In this document: positions 36,144-51,100 of the stretch, one piece after another | How positions within the stretch are numbered: the first letter of the stretch is position 1 | Layout of the letters: each line of letters starts with the position of its first letter | Translations under genes and position numbers: made by a program | The notes under the pieces: model-generated | What the model was told of the DNA's origin: nothing | The model's input: only the letters and a program-made list of their open reading frames with translations | The model's database searches: none | Assembly (NCBI RefSeq): GCF_037042905.1 | Contig: NC_087247.1 | Span: 56,691,920 to 56,755,919, forward strand | Direction: 5' to 3' | DNA from: Lytechinus pictus | Lineage: Eukaryota; Echinodermata; Echinoidea; Temnopleuroida; Toxopneustidae | DNA length: 64,000 bases

Positions 36144-39100
36144 GTAAGTGGGTAGACTAAATCGGGGAGTGGTTCTGACTTCTGTAGTCATGGTAGTGTA
36201 CTGTGTAGTACTAGTAGGCCCTGGCCTTAGATTAGACTATAATAAAGGTGGGCCCCAAGTCTGCGCACCTAACAATTTGAGTTAAGATTTAACATGAATT
36301 TCTTCTTATTTCACAAAATCTTTCAGTTAATAATGTTCCTTATATTATTATGAGTAAGCGTACCAAATTTTTCAATGAAAAATGAAAGAAAATATAGGAT
36401 TTTTTTTTAAAACCTCGGGCAGTCATTTTCAGATTGAAAAAAAATGGTACCCCAAGGCCATGTCTGTTTGCACACGATTCAGGGATTTTGATGAGAAAGG
36501 CTACATTTTGAGGCCGTCACATGAAATGCCCTAAATTCATTATTTTTCCACTATTTTGAGTCAATTTTTTTTTATGAATACCTGTCTATGTATTGCATGT
36601 GTTAAGTCTGTGTTCGTTGCGTATCTTCTTTTAATAGAATCGTGCAGATACGCGAGTGCGCAGACTTGGGGGAACTTGCCATACGAGTGGATACCATGCG
36701 CTACCAAAATGAATGCGTAAAAAGGATGTCTTTTTCAAGATAGGGCATGTTTTTTACGTACGTAACGTAATAAGGGTGTCGAAAACACTAAAATAATGAA
36801 AAAAGGGTATCGATTTCGCTCGGAAAGCTGGATCAAATTTGCGAGGGTATACTATACAAGACAAAAATGTTAAGCCAAGGATGTACTGATAAAATTGCCC
36901 CGGTCAACGCTACGTGTTTAGAGTCCAATTAGCGGGAGGTGGGGCCGTACTAAACCCAATGATGTAGGACAAAGGTAAACCCGACGTCTTTGACATATAA
37001 CAATTAAAATATCGCTGTACTTGTTTAGGGGTTCAATTCAAAGAATACTTGCAAAGGGTATCATTTTGCTCCCAATACTTGTTAAGGGTCACTCACACGT
37101 ATTGCGAGGTTAGTATTAGTATACTAACCTCGCACCACGAACCGCGTTTGGCAGTGGATTTCTAACTAGTGGGTCGCGCGTGCTGGGATCTCACTTCTTG
37201 GGTCCACAACACACGACTTCTATGGCTTGAATTTTCTGTGCGCGGCGGCATGTAATGAACCCTTGGGTGGTTAAGGGTAGGGTTCCACATACCAATACTT
37301 AAGGGGTGCATTTCAGAATATGGAAAATACTTGTTTAGGGTGCTTTTCGAGACCCCATGGTATCCACTCGTCAATGGAAGTGACCACCCCCCCGGGATCT
37401 GAACATATATCCCAGGGGGCTCCAGCCCGCAGGACTCGTCTGTAATACTAGTCACACATATTCTCTCCAAAATGGGGTAGAATGGGGTCGCAATAGAACT
37501 CCAAATAAAAGGGGACAAAATAAATTATGCACTTACCTTGATTATGTGGATGAAGGTCTATCGTGGCACAGAATCCTGACATCGAGGCACAAACTGGACC
37601 CTCAAAAAAAAGGAAAAGTTCTGTTTCGTTTGTTCTCCTGTCGAAATTGAAAACAAAATGGCCGATCGATACCAAAACGAACGCGACATAGACGCCTAAC
37701 TTTTCCTTTTTTTTGAGGGTCCAGTTGGTGCCTCGATGTTAGGATTGTGTCATGATAGACCTTCATCCATATAATCGAGGTAAGTGCATAATTTATTTTT
37801 TTTCCCTTTTATTTGGAGTGCTATTGCGACCCCATTCTACTCCCATTTTGGAGAGTATATACTAGTATATACTCTCCAAAATGGGAGTAGAATATAGTAT
37901 TACACGGATGAGTCCTGGGCTCCGGACCGCTACGCGGGCCTAAGCACCCTGGGTTACTGAACATAGGGAACATAACAGTGACACTGACTCATAACTTTCC
38001 CCCAGGGGGGGGGGCAGTCAAATATATTGATGCAGTCATATATATTTTAAGACGATAGACCTTCCATTCTATGGTCATTTTTACGTTTTTGTACACAGCT
38101 TTGGAAAAAAGTGGGGGGCTAAAGCCCCCCCCCCCCCCCACTTCCTAGGCTCCTGATTATATATTTTGTTGAAAACATATGTGGGTAATCAACATACACC
38201 TTAATCAACGGGAAGAGTTCCTTTTGCGACAGCCAAAATATATTATTATTTTGGAGAAGATTTAAAGTAATATATACTTAGCCCTTATAGTAATACAGAA
38301 CATATATGATGGGAGAGTGGAAATACATACCAAAATATGGCTTTATTCTGTCAATGTTTTTAAAGCAAAATCGAGTGCGTGTAATTGTCCATAGATATCG
38401 GTCTATTTAGTCATTAAAGGGGAATCCAGCCTTGGCCATAAAATGTTGTGTTGGGAAGGAGAAAAATAAATTAAACAGAATGGTGAAAGATTGAAAGAAT
38501 TGGACAAGCAATAAGAGACTGAGAGTTATAGCTGCTTTAAAATTAAGATCACTAATAGTATGTAGATTTCAAATTGGCAACTGGGTAAGTAAATTATGAC
38601 AAGGGGCAAGGACAACTTTCCCATAGGCCATGTACTTTATTATCAGGGATTTGTGGTTTTACCCATTCCCCTGGGGCAGTAATCTAAATATAACCCAGGT
38701 AGTTTATTGTTTAATGTCCTCATGAATGAAAAATATCATTTGAAATAAAAAATTTGGGGAAAATTACATTTTAGCCATAATATGTATTGGAGTACATGGA
38801 AGAGTAGTCCTTGCCGTACATCACTATGACATCCCATATGCGGTCAATCTGAAGTCTCCATGAGTGTAGTGATTACCAATATTTACAACTTTTAGAAATT
38901 CATAACTTTCTTGTGCCCTTTTTACACAGGATTTTCTTAGCCCCGGACTATCGCTAACCCCGTACTATCCTTAACCCCATACTATTTTTTTTTCCTTTTA
39001 ACACATGCCAAATTGTTATTGCTGACCCCGGATAAGGAATGCTTGCTTTTCACACACGAAACTCACTAACCCCGGACTAGTGGTAGCTCATGAATATTCA

Positions 39101-42100
39101 CGAGCGCACTGAGGGGTCATTCGGGTCATATCCAAAATTGCGCGCGCTTTAAATACATTTGTCGATCATTCGTGGTACAAGTACTTCACTCGGAATTGTT
39201 TACCGGCTATACGATAGACCTAATTACGTTATTTGCTTGATTCTCATCGCCGTGTTCGCTGTTCATGAATATTCATTATGCTAACCTCTGATTGGACAAC
39301 AGGGCCGGCACTGTTGCGGGGCATGAATGGGAGCGCTTAGCCCACTTTCGTTTTACACTAGCGATCTTAACCCCGTACTATCGCTCTTAGCACCGCAATT
39401 GCTGGGATAACCCTGCTTTTTTGCAGGGCCAAATAATCCCGTACTATAGGTGGGGTTAGCCCACTTTGCAAAAATGCTGTGTAAAAAGAAAGTGGGCTAA
39501 GCTTAACCCCGTACTATAGGTGGGGCTAAATGGCAATTTAGCCCCACCTATAATACGGGGTTAAGGAAATTTTAGCGTGTGTAAAAAGGGTATTGTTGTT
39601 TGTCCAATATTGTTCACCTATCAACTTGTCTGATTTTTCCTTTTCTTATAAAAGCAAGTTTTTATTTGGGTTGGATTCCCCTTTAAAGGGTCTGAGCCTA
39701 GAATAGTCGTAGACCAACTCGTAATATCGGCTTATGATCATTAGAAAACCTCTAAGCCGATACTACGAGTTAGTTTGAGTCTCCGCTAAAGTAAGAAACA
39801 CTATAAAAAATATTTAAAAATGGAGAAACAGGAAGTAAATGAACCAGAAGTCTTTACAATCTTTTGTTATTTTGGCTGGCTGTTGCAAGAAGAACTCTTT
39901 CCACATTAACTTATGCAGAGGGGTGTATATGATTGACAGATTGACAAACAAAGTAGTTTCACATATTTTGCTTGTCATATTTCTGTGATCCAGTGATTTG
40001 TAAATCATTATGTGAACCTGCCAAACAGCTTATAGTAGAGCGGATAAGCTCCAAAAATCACAACAATTGTGCAAATTTTTACTAAAGCATGAAACTTTCA
40101 CAAGTACCGGTATTAGTATATGCCGTAAGATTTATTTTAAAGATGGGAGGTAAATTTATAAATGCCATTTTCGGCCGTTGCCATGGCAACGGATTAATTT
40201 CTCAAAAAAAACATACATTCCCATGTAAATGGTAAATAAACATGATATAGATGACCAAAATGATAATTTTCAGGCTCCCAATTGAATGCATATGAAGTCC
40301 ATTATCTTGTCAGACATGTTATTTTTTGGTAAATTAAATGTTATGTTATTGCCAATGGCAATGCCTTAAGATGTTATTTATACATTTAACAACAAACATG
40401 TACGTGTATGTATGTTTGGCACCCTAAACTTAGTGGAAATGAATGAAAAATAAGATTCTACTACATGTAGGTATTTATTTATCAAAGATGGTACTTTCTG
40501 GGGAATAAAATGATCCGTTGCCATGGCAACAGAACACACATTTGTAAACATTGATATCATCAAATTCAAGCATAACCAAGGCAACATCAGTTTTTATCAT
40601 GCCAATGAACTCATGCAGAACACTTACTGTAATTTTTGTCCGAAACTTAATGACTGGTCAAACATTATGTAGATTAAGTAAATTTTCATTTTACATTCCA
40701 CCTGTCCATTATCACTTCAACCGTATTATTTTTGTGTTTTATAAATTACATCTTAATTGGTTGCCATGGCAATGGCTGAAGATGTTATCTAAATATTAAC
40801 AACAAGCATTATATGCTTAAAGGTATTGTTTAACTTTGTGAGCATCCGATTAAAAAAATTCTCAAACCAAGATGAAACATGTGTACAAGTGCATGTATTA
40901 GAACTAATAAACCCTGAAAACAACCATTATTGAGAGGCAAACCCCGATTTTGTAAATAGGCGTCTTATAGACGCCTAAATAGTACACATAAGTGTATGGG
41001 ATGAAATTAAGATGGTGTTTTCGGTCACTTTATATTTCAATTTTTGAAGCACTAAATAATTATTTTCGAACGCAATTTTTTCTGGGCTTCATTTTCGTAA
41101 CATATCACAGACACAGGTGACAAGTGTGACCTTCTAGCTCAGATTTTTTAAAAGTCAAACCAATGTTAACCAATCACTTTAACACCCTAAAATTAGGGGA
41201 AATGAAAGAAAAATCAGATTTTACTATGTTTTTGTTTGTCAAAGCTGCTGATACTTTTCTTGGGGGAAATGAGCCGTTGCCATGGCAACAGGACATTTGA
41301 AACACTAATATTTATCATTAAATTCAAGTATTTCCAAGGCAACATCAATTTATTATTCCAATGAACTCATGCACAATACTTGGTGAACTTTTTGTTCAAA
41401 ATTGAATGACTGGCCAAACCTTTCGAACATTGAGTTATTTGTAATTGTATCTTCCACTTGTCCATAATCTTGTCATCCAAATTACTATTCTTTTTGTAAA
41501 TTAGATATTATTTGGTTGCCATGGCAATAGCTTTATACATTTTGCATCAAACATATCTATGTTTTATAGCACACTAAGATTAGGGGAAATGCAAGAAAAA
41601 TCAGATTCTACAGTCCTTTTTTTAATCAAAACTGGTACTAAATGATCCGTAGCTATGGCAACAGGCCATTTGCAACATTGTTATTTATCGTTGAATTCAA
41701 GTATTACCAAGGCAACATCATTCTATCATTTTAATTAGTCATACACTCACTGTATTATTTTCCCTAAATTAATTTAGTAGGTCAAACCTTATGCATGTAC
41801 ATTAAGTTAATTTTCATTGTATTTTTCACCTGTTCATAACCTTGTCATCCATGTTGTTGTTTTTTAAACTTAGATGTTATCTGGTTGCCATGGCAATGGC
41901 TTAAGATGTTATATTTATAAATTTAGTCACAAACATATCTCAATTAGTACCTTAAAATTATTGAAAATGGAATTATGACCACACAAGTAATCTACATTTT
42001 TATCAATATTTTTACCTTTCTAGAGGGAAATAAGCTGTTGCCATGGCAACTGGCCCTTTGCAACATTGTTTTTTTTTTAAGTTTAATTCAAGCATTACCA

Positions 42101-45100
42101 AGGCAACATAATATTTTTCTCTTTATAAAGAAACACTGCAGAACTCTTTCTGTATTTTTTGTTCAAATGAGGGGGTCAAAACTTAAGCATACAGATTAAG
42201 TCCATTCTAATTGTATTTCCCACAAACAACCCGGTCTGAAAAAAAGACTTTGGACTTGCATTATAATTTTCGAATTAACCGGGTCTGGAAAAAAGACTTT
42301 GGACATATATTATAATTTTGAAACAACCGGGTCTGAAAAAAGACTTTGGACTTGCATTATAATTTTTGAATTAACCGGGTCTGGAAAAAAGACTTTGGAC
42401 GTATATTATAATTTTGAAACAACCGGGTCTGGAAAAAGACTTTGGACTTGTACTATAATGTTTTATTAACCGGGTCCGGAAAAAAGACTTTGCACTTTTG
42501 TGCTATATGAACGCATTACTATAGGATTTTAGTTTAGAACGGATTCGCCAAAAATCCCTTCAAATTTATTACATTTGTGGGTAAAGTGCATTATTACATT
42601 TGTGGGTGAAATTATTACATTGTGGGTAAAGTGTTATTACATTTGTGGGCGTTATTACATTTGTGGGTGCAACAGGGAGCTCACTGGGGTGATTGTCGAT
42701 GTTGAATATAGGGAACTACATGTACCTTTTTAATTTGCAGGTGCTTTTTTTTGGGGGGGGGGTATAAAAGCATATCTCATTATTCTGCTGTATGATGTAT
42801 AATATTGATTTTCTTAATGTTCACTTTGGCAGATCTTGGGCAACTTTGAAAAGATGGTCTCCCCAAAGCATTCCATTTTGCAAATTTTAGGGCCAATTTT
42901 GGCTGTCATTAGGGCGAAATTGCCCATTGCCCTCATGTATTTCCAATGCTGGAGTTACAGATTCATTTCCACAAAACATTGCTGTTGTATTCAATCTGCA
43001 TCTTATGTTTTCAAGTACATGTATCAGTTTAAAAGACTATAGATGATGATAGACAGGTGTAATGTTTTTTTTTTTAATTGGCCTGACTTTCATTACAGAC
43101 TGGATCTGGAGATGAACAAAATTCCCTGTCCATAGCAGAAACAGCTGTTGAAGGAAAACAGTAAGTCTGGAATGAATTTGTTTGTGATTCTTTACTTATT
43201 TTTTACATACTTCTTGTTTTCAATTAAATATCGAGCAATCGAAATAATCTCCAGTCTCCAGGGCTCGAAATTAGCGGTTGCCCGGGTGCTATTGGCAACC
43301 AAAACTACCGGCGGGCAACCCAAAAGTCCCGCCATGGTTGCCCGGATGGCAACCAAGAAAATTCCGGATATTTTTTTCTCAAAGAGAATAGAACTCTCCG
43401 GAATTTTGTGGCAAGCAATAATGCTTTTCCAGTCCAAAGTTTACAACTTCAGGAACAGGAATAACATCTTTCAAGATCGCATTGCCTCAGAGTTTCAGAT
43501 CCGAAAGATCGCCCAAATCTAAGCACATGTTCTCGATCAAGCCATGTGCTTTGCGATCTAATGGAGCCAAAACTTTGTCTGCCAATGAGGTCTAAGATTG
43601 ACTGCCTGTCTGTCAAAGTTTGGCTAAGTCCTCAGTGAGAACTGTACAGCTTAATACTTTGACATGATGAGTTTGGGTGTTGCAAGTTTATGTAGAAACA
43701 ATATAGCACTTATGTTATGGTTAGTGAATGCACAAAATGTAGAGGGCGCAACAGTTTGTCCGTCAATATATATTATCAGATCAAGATTGTGGAAAAGGGT
43801 CTCAGGACTAAACTTTACTTGCGCAGTTGTTACATCTTCATTTTTTTAAGACAGAAAAATTGACATATTTTCCTTGCTATTTTATGAACGTGTGTGATCT
43901 TACTCATTAATATGCATGAGCATGATTGCCTATTTGTGTAGATTCATGAATATTGATGAGCAACTCAAAATCTGGCAATTTCAAAAGAAGATTGAGGATA
44001 TTTTGAATGCCAAGTTGTAATAAGAACTTGAATCATGTGTACATATCGGAGTGACGATGATCTGATTATATTTGCTCATCATGAGGTCAAAGGTCATAGA
44101 GGTCATATTGCTATACATGGAAATGTAGCAATAAGTGAAAAACTGTTTGAATGATATACTTCAAACTTGGTTCCTACATTCATATTGGATGGACATTGAT
44201 CCGAGTAGAGTAGACGTTGGGGTTACAAGGTCAAAGGTCATAGAGGTCATTACTGTATATATGGACATATCTCATTCTCTGGACAACTGTAGATCTTCAA
44301 ACCTAGGTCATAACCATGTATGCATGTCGGCTGACAATGAGAAATTGAGAAGTTTCCCTTGACAAGTTGAAATGTGTCAGAGCTTGCTCGAGACTTGACA
44401 GACATAGCATCAAATATTTACAAACTGGATTCTAACCAAAATCGGAGTTAAGAAAGTCACATAATGTATTCCAATTTCATACATGTATACTTTTTTAACA
44501 ATGGCTGCTTATTGACAACCTGAACATTGTCAGAGGCTTGACAGACATAGCAACATGTAGTGAACAAACTAAATTATACATATGTATTACATTGCAAATA
44601 GACCTTCAGCCTTAACACATACATTTGTACATGTGCTCACGTATATCCAAATTTTATACTTCCTAAATAATGGCTGCTCTTGACATCCTGAATGCTTGTC
44701 AGAGATGTGACCGACATAGCAACAATTAGTGTATGCGAACTGTATTCTATTGTTTATATTAAATACCAAATTACACACCTATTCAAATTTCACAATACTC
44801 ATTAAATTCTTCATACAAAAATAGCTGTGCAAGCCAACATTAATTTTTATTTTTTATTTTTATTAATTGATTTTGACAACCTGAAAGTTTGCTGCAGGCT
44901 TTCCAGAGCAACACATGTGTTAGTGTACAATCATCAGTTATTACCTGAACTTCATTGTGGCAACCTAAAATGCCAAATGGCATTCTAAAAATTGGTAAAG
45001 GTTCCCCGGCTGGCAACCAAAGAAAAAAGTTAAGTGAGAGCCCTGAGTCTCCAATCAAGAGTACCCATTTATCCCTTAGTATCCTGTGCGCATTTCAGGT

Positions 45101-48100
45101 CACATGACTAAGATCAAAGGTCATTGAAGGGCAATGAACACCATGTTTGGTGTATTTTGTTGAATTGACATCACAACTTAGAAAGTGTACGGATCTACAC
45201 ATGTAGTTCATGGAATATAGACATACATGTAAGGGTAATCAAGTATGAATTATTGTTTTGCACACGTCTTAGATCACATGATCATGGTCAAAGGTCATTT
45301 TGGGTCAATGGACGTACTATTTTATTATAATATGAGTCTTTTGTGAATGATCATTCAATAGTCGTTTTCAAAGTCAGCACTGCTGCTATATCGAATCATG
45401 TAATGCAGGCAAGACTGCCAGAGGCATTCTACTTGTTGATATTATTAATTGCATCTTTTTAAATCACTGATATGCAGACTTGGATAATAATCCTGCATAT
45501 TATTTGAACTTATTATTTTTTTACTTCAGCCTGTGACTCTATTTAACATGATTACATCAGTTATATATGAAGTGTTAGATGGAAGTAACAAAAAAAGAGT
45601 TATTTCTTCTTGTAATTTAGGGGAGATGCATTCTACAGTGTGAAGTTGGACTCTCCATTGGCAGGTGGTGCATCAGTAGATGTGAGCATAGAATCTGTAT
45701 TCACTCACACACTCAGGCCGTATCCAGCTAAGATCACTCAGAGTGAGAAACAGTTCGTTGAATTCACTGGCAATGCATACTTTTTGACACCATATGCAAC
45801 AAAGACACAGACGACAAAGGTAATATTGTTTGATATAAAATTTGATAGGGATATTGTTTGTTAATGTTAACCGACCATTTTGTATCTTCTATTGCCACAG
45901 ATGATCAGTTAACATTACCAATTTTTTTCAATTAAAATTATTGGATTTGTATCCCTAGAAATAAAATGAATAATTAATATCAATGTATCAGCAAATGAAA
46001 TAGGTAAAATCTATTTTTTGGTTTGTAATGTTCGATTTAGAATGATCAGTTAACATTACCAATTTTTTTCAATTAAAATTATTGGATTTGTATCCCGAGA
46101 AATAAAATGAATAGTTAATATCAATGTATCAGCAAATGAAATAGGTAAAATCTATTTTTTGGTTTGTAATGTTCGGTTTTTTTTTAAATATAGGCACCTG
46201 TTTATGATCTGCTGCCAAATCTACACGTAGTTGCTTTGTTTTGGTGTTAAAAAGAATTATTTTTTTCCACAGGTGATAATTTCTTCCAGCAATGTGGAGT
46301 CTTTTAGCAAGGTTAATCCAGTTTCCCATAATGAAGACGTCATCACATATGGTCCTTACGAAGATGTTGCTCCAATGAGTGAGGTAATAAAATGAAAGTC
46401 CATTGTAAAAATGAAAGGAAAAAATCTTATATCCATAATTAGTTTAAAAGTAAGTTCAAGAATATCACAGAACTATTGCTGGGTAAAGATTTCAAGCAAG
46501 CTCTCCATCTCCGAATTGAAGTATCAAATCCCCCCCCCCCCCCAAAAAAAAAAAAAGGAAATATTTATTTTTTCTTTTGGAGGTATTAAACCACATCTTC
46601 AGCATCTTCATAGTTTTCTATCACAAAGTTTGTAAGATAAATATTAGAAACAACTTTATGTAGAAGCATAACATTACCAACAGATGGCACTAAATCTGAT
46701 TAACAGAAAACATTGACAGAAAATATACAAATATTGGTCTATGAAAAGTGATCTAAGGAATGGTAATAAGTTTAGTATTATTTACAGTTATTGGACCTTT
46801 GCTTTATATTTAGACAGACTTTTGACATAATATGTATTTGTATTTTGCTATGACAGGCTGAACTGAAGGTGCACTATGAGAATAATTCACCTTTCTTGAC
46901 TGTGACTTCTATGACTCGTGTTATTGAAGTATCTCATTGGGGTAACATTGCAGTAGAAGAGACTGTAGATGTTAGTCATACAGGAGCTATACTCAAAGGA
47001 TCTTTCTCAAGATATGACTACCAGAGAACACAAGATGGATTCTCCTCTGTCAAGTCGTACAAGGTAAAGAATGCTTTTAAATTCTTTGACAATTCAACAT
47101 TTTTAGTAGGAACATGGGCAAATCTTTGGTGATTTATTCTGCAATTAGAAATATTTTAACCTAACCACAATAATATTTTTTAACAGTTTGACCAATTTAT
47201 GAATTACGTTTGGTTGTTTTTTTCTTCTTTTGAAATAGTGTACAAAAAGAATCCCCTCTAAGAATTCAAAGAAACAAAGTATTAGTATATATCATTATCT
47301 CTCACACCCCCCCCCCCCAAAAAAAAAGGCCTTTAGCCAATTTCCCTTGTTTCTCATATTTCTGTATTTCATAATAAACTTCTTTCTTTCATATTCCTCA
47401 TCTTTCCAATATTTCCTTTTTATGTCATAAATAGACCATCCTGCCAGCTGCCGCCCGTGATATCTATTACCGTGATGAAATTGGTAACATTTCTACCAGT
47501 AATATGGTGGAGCATGATGACTATGTAGAGTTGGAGCTGAGACCTCGATTTCCTTTGTTCGGTGGATGGAAGACTCACTACTATATTGGTTACAATCTGC
47601 CAAGCTATGAATATCTTTACAGTTCAGGTAAAGTGCTTCTCTCCCAAATTCTTGAGTATAGATTATGTATGACAACAAGTAATCCATATTAAACATTCAC
47701 TTCCCGTCTCAATTAGATCATTTCTTTTGTACCTCGCAATATTGACACTTATATTATGCTATTCAGCCATGATATTCCATGATATCTCCCAATTGCAATA
47801 TCAATTATGTAACTGATGATTGAAACATCATTTTCTTCATTTGCAGGAGATAAATATATTCTAAAGATGCGTTTCTTGGATCACATCTATGATGACATGA
47901 ATGTTGATGAAGTCGTCCTGAAGATCATCCTCCCAGAAGGATCCAAGTAAGATAAAAATTTGAAAGAAATATTTGCTTCATCAGTATGCGTTAACTGATA
48001 TTATAGTCAAGTGAATGTGAATGTAATACTTTTCCAGGGAAAAAATACACTGGGCTGGGGGCGATATATTATGATCCCGAAATGCTGAAAAGAGCCCTTG

Positions 48101-51100
48101 AAACTTAAACCGGAGCCCTTGGAAAAATCCTCATTCGATGTAATGTATAAAGCTTATCCAATGTTAAAGATTTAGGAAAAGTGCCCCCGAAAACAGAAAA
48201 AAAATATTTTGTTGCCTTACTCATTCCCATGGATAGGAAAACCTGCATTCATTAGTTTACCAACCTTGCTTGAAAGAAATTGTATGATTCCATTCCAGGG
48301 ACATATGATATACTTAAATTTCTGAGAAAAAAATCTAATAATGCAGATAAAGGCAACTTTTTGTCAGTCAATAATCCATAATACATGATGGAACAAAATG
48401 TAGAATCTTGGTGGAAAATACTTTTAAATGTATTGTTAATTAGAGTGGCTTGCATGATATCCTGTTCTTTCTGTAAAAGAGCTAGTTTGAAAGTTGTGCA
48501 ATATTTCTCTACCATGGGACATAGATTTAAGGATCTCTTTTAAATCATGTCTTTAATGCTTGAACACAATCAATTCAAATGTTCAAATAAGTGATGGTGT
48601 GTATAAAGTACAAACAATCTACTGGTTAATTTCTCCTTCTTTATCATTGCTAGTTTAGCCCCACTTCTCTCGTCTGTGCCAAACTAGCCAGAGTATATTG
48701 GTGAAGTGAAAATCAAAATAATAACAACACATTGCTTACATCTGACGAGGCGAGACAATACTTAATTACTGAATCTATCAAAGTGCTGAAAGATACATGA
48801 ATCTTGAATATGGTTTTCTTCGAAATTTCTTTTAATGAAATTAAACATTTCATCTTCAGGAATCTTGATCTGGTGACCCCATACCCTGTAAAGCGTGGAG
48901 CTGATGAGAAACACTTTACCTATCTTGATACCATTGGACGACCTGTTGTTGTTGCATCTAAGAGCAAACTGGTGGAACAGCACATCACAGACTTTGAAGT
49001 AAGTTTATCACCTGACATGATACCAAGTTAATTTGCCTAAATCATAATACTGTAGCAATTGCCCAATAAAGTCAGTAACAAAGGATTTTTGTCACAGAAC
49101 CTATGTAACTAATAACAAAGAAATGTATATGAATTTCATAAAACAATGAAATACATAAGAAATACATTTTCAAACCAGGCTTATTTAAATTGAATTGTTA
49201 GCAATGGTGTAAAGAAAATTTACAACAAAAATTAGCATTCTATGAGCTTTTTACAGTGAATTAGAGCAAATAATATGATTTATGCATAAATTAGCATAAT
49301 TAATTCATATGAAATAAAATATACTGGTAATGATTTCAGAAAAATTAACCATACAGCCTTGTAGATTACATCCCACACTATTATCATGCCAATTTTCATG
49401 GCTTTCACGTGATCGGTGGCCGAGATCTGAATAGGGGGGGGGGTTGGTTCAAACCCCCCCCCCCCCCCCCAAGTCATAGAACACCCAAAAAAGCCAGGTC
49501 TGGTTAGGGTTAACTTATCCGATAAACCTTTGACAGGAAGTATTGTTCATCATACAGGACATAGACGTATGACTTGTTTCAAAATTTATGTTTAGGTCTA
49601 ATTTCCAAAAGTCTGATTTCATCACTTTAAAGTTAGGATTGTCTCTATAAAATACTTTACCTTATTACCCTAGTTGTTGGATTCTAACTTCCCAGATACA
49701 GTGGTTGCATAAATCTATTCTCCAGCATCTAGGGAGTTTGGTATAATTACAATGAATACAATAAGTGGTGCAATGATATCCAATGCTGAAATTATATGCA
49801 AGCAATGTGTAAAGTCAGTACATTATTCATTTGTGTTTTATTTTTCCCCTTTTTTCAGCTTCATTACACATTCCAGAAACTACTTCTGCTTCAGGAACCT
49901 CTGTTAGTAGTTGGGGCCTTCTATCTTCTATTTGTCACCATTATTGTTCTTGTCCGCATGGATTTCTCCATCTCAAAGGTATGTCATTAAAAGCACTTGC
50001 TTCTTATAGTGATGTTAATTCATGTGTTAGCCATTGCACTCTATTGCCTTATGTAAAAATCAATCTAACTGATTTCTGAATATTAATTGTCTGAAAGTAA
50101 TGTCAACAATCTGCTCCTTTGAACGTTTGAATGAGCTACTGCTTTCATTCTATAAAACTTTTAAGCTGAGCTCTTCTTTATCTTATCCATTTCTTCAGGA
50201 TGAAGTATCTGAATCTCGCATGAAGGTTGCAGGTCTAGTAGAGGAGGTTGCATCCCAACAAGCCAAACGTAGTCGTCTCACCAAGCGTTATGAAGATGCC
50301 ATCTTTAAGTACAAGTCTAACAAGGATGCTAACGGTACATGTTTTAGTCCTACTAACATAGACTTGCAATGTATGTACTTTACTGAGTCTAGAGTGATTA
50401 TCATTACATATTACAAGGATTCAATTTAATGAATATGCATAGACATTACAGGTTTTCTTCATTAATACCCATCATAAATCATTAATAGCTTCTTGTATCC
50501 TCTGAAAGAAAAACAATATATGAATCCAATTATTATTACTAAGCCCTCTTTCATAGAGAACTTCCAATATGATAGCTTTGCCATATGGATAGTGCCATTG
50601 GTAATCATGTTCGCTAGCCAATCGATATCAAGGTTTTAATAGCAGTACGATAATGGCAAAATTGTTGTGATTTAATTATTGTAATTTTGAGTCATTTATG
50701 AAAAGGTACAAGTTTCTGAAAAATAAATTTGACATTTTAGGAAAAGGCATATTTACATGAATTCTTGCTGTTTGTTATAGGATTCCGTGGCACCTTGAAG
50801 AAGATTGAGAGTGAATATCGTTCAGCTACTGATACCATCAAGGACTTGGCTACTACTATCAGCAAGGAGAATGCTGACGTAGGAGATAAGGTATGCCAAA
50901 TACTATCTAAGGAAGCAGATAAACAAATTGAACAAATTATTCCATTTAACAATGAACCACAAAATACTCTCTTTTGTTAGATTTGGTCTAGTGAAATGAA
51001 TTGGTGCAGGATTCATGATGAAGAATCATAAATTTCAAAATAGTGAACCTTTAGTTTATAATGAAAGTGAAAATACTAGGCCTGGGTCGGAACGGATGGA

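Noticed and set aside
37790..37800. GAGGTAAGTGCATAATTT as a splice donor of a hidden exon
   Set aside because: The same sequence occurs inverted in the other hairpin arm and no coding frame leads into it, so it is part of the repeat.
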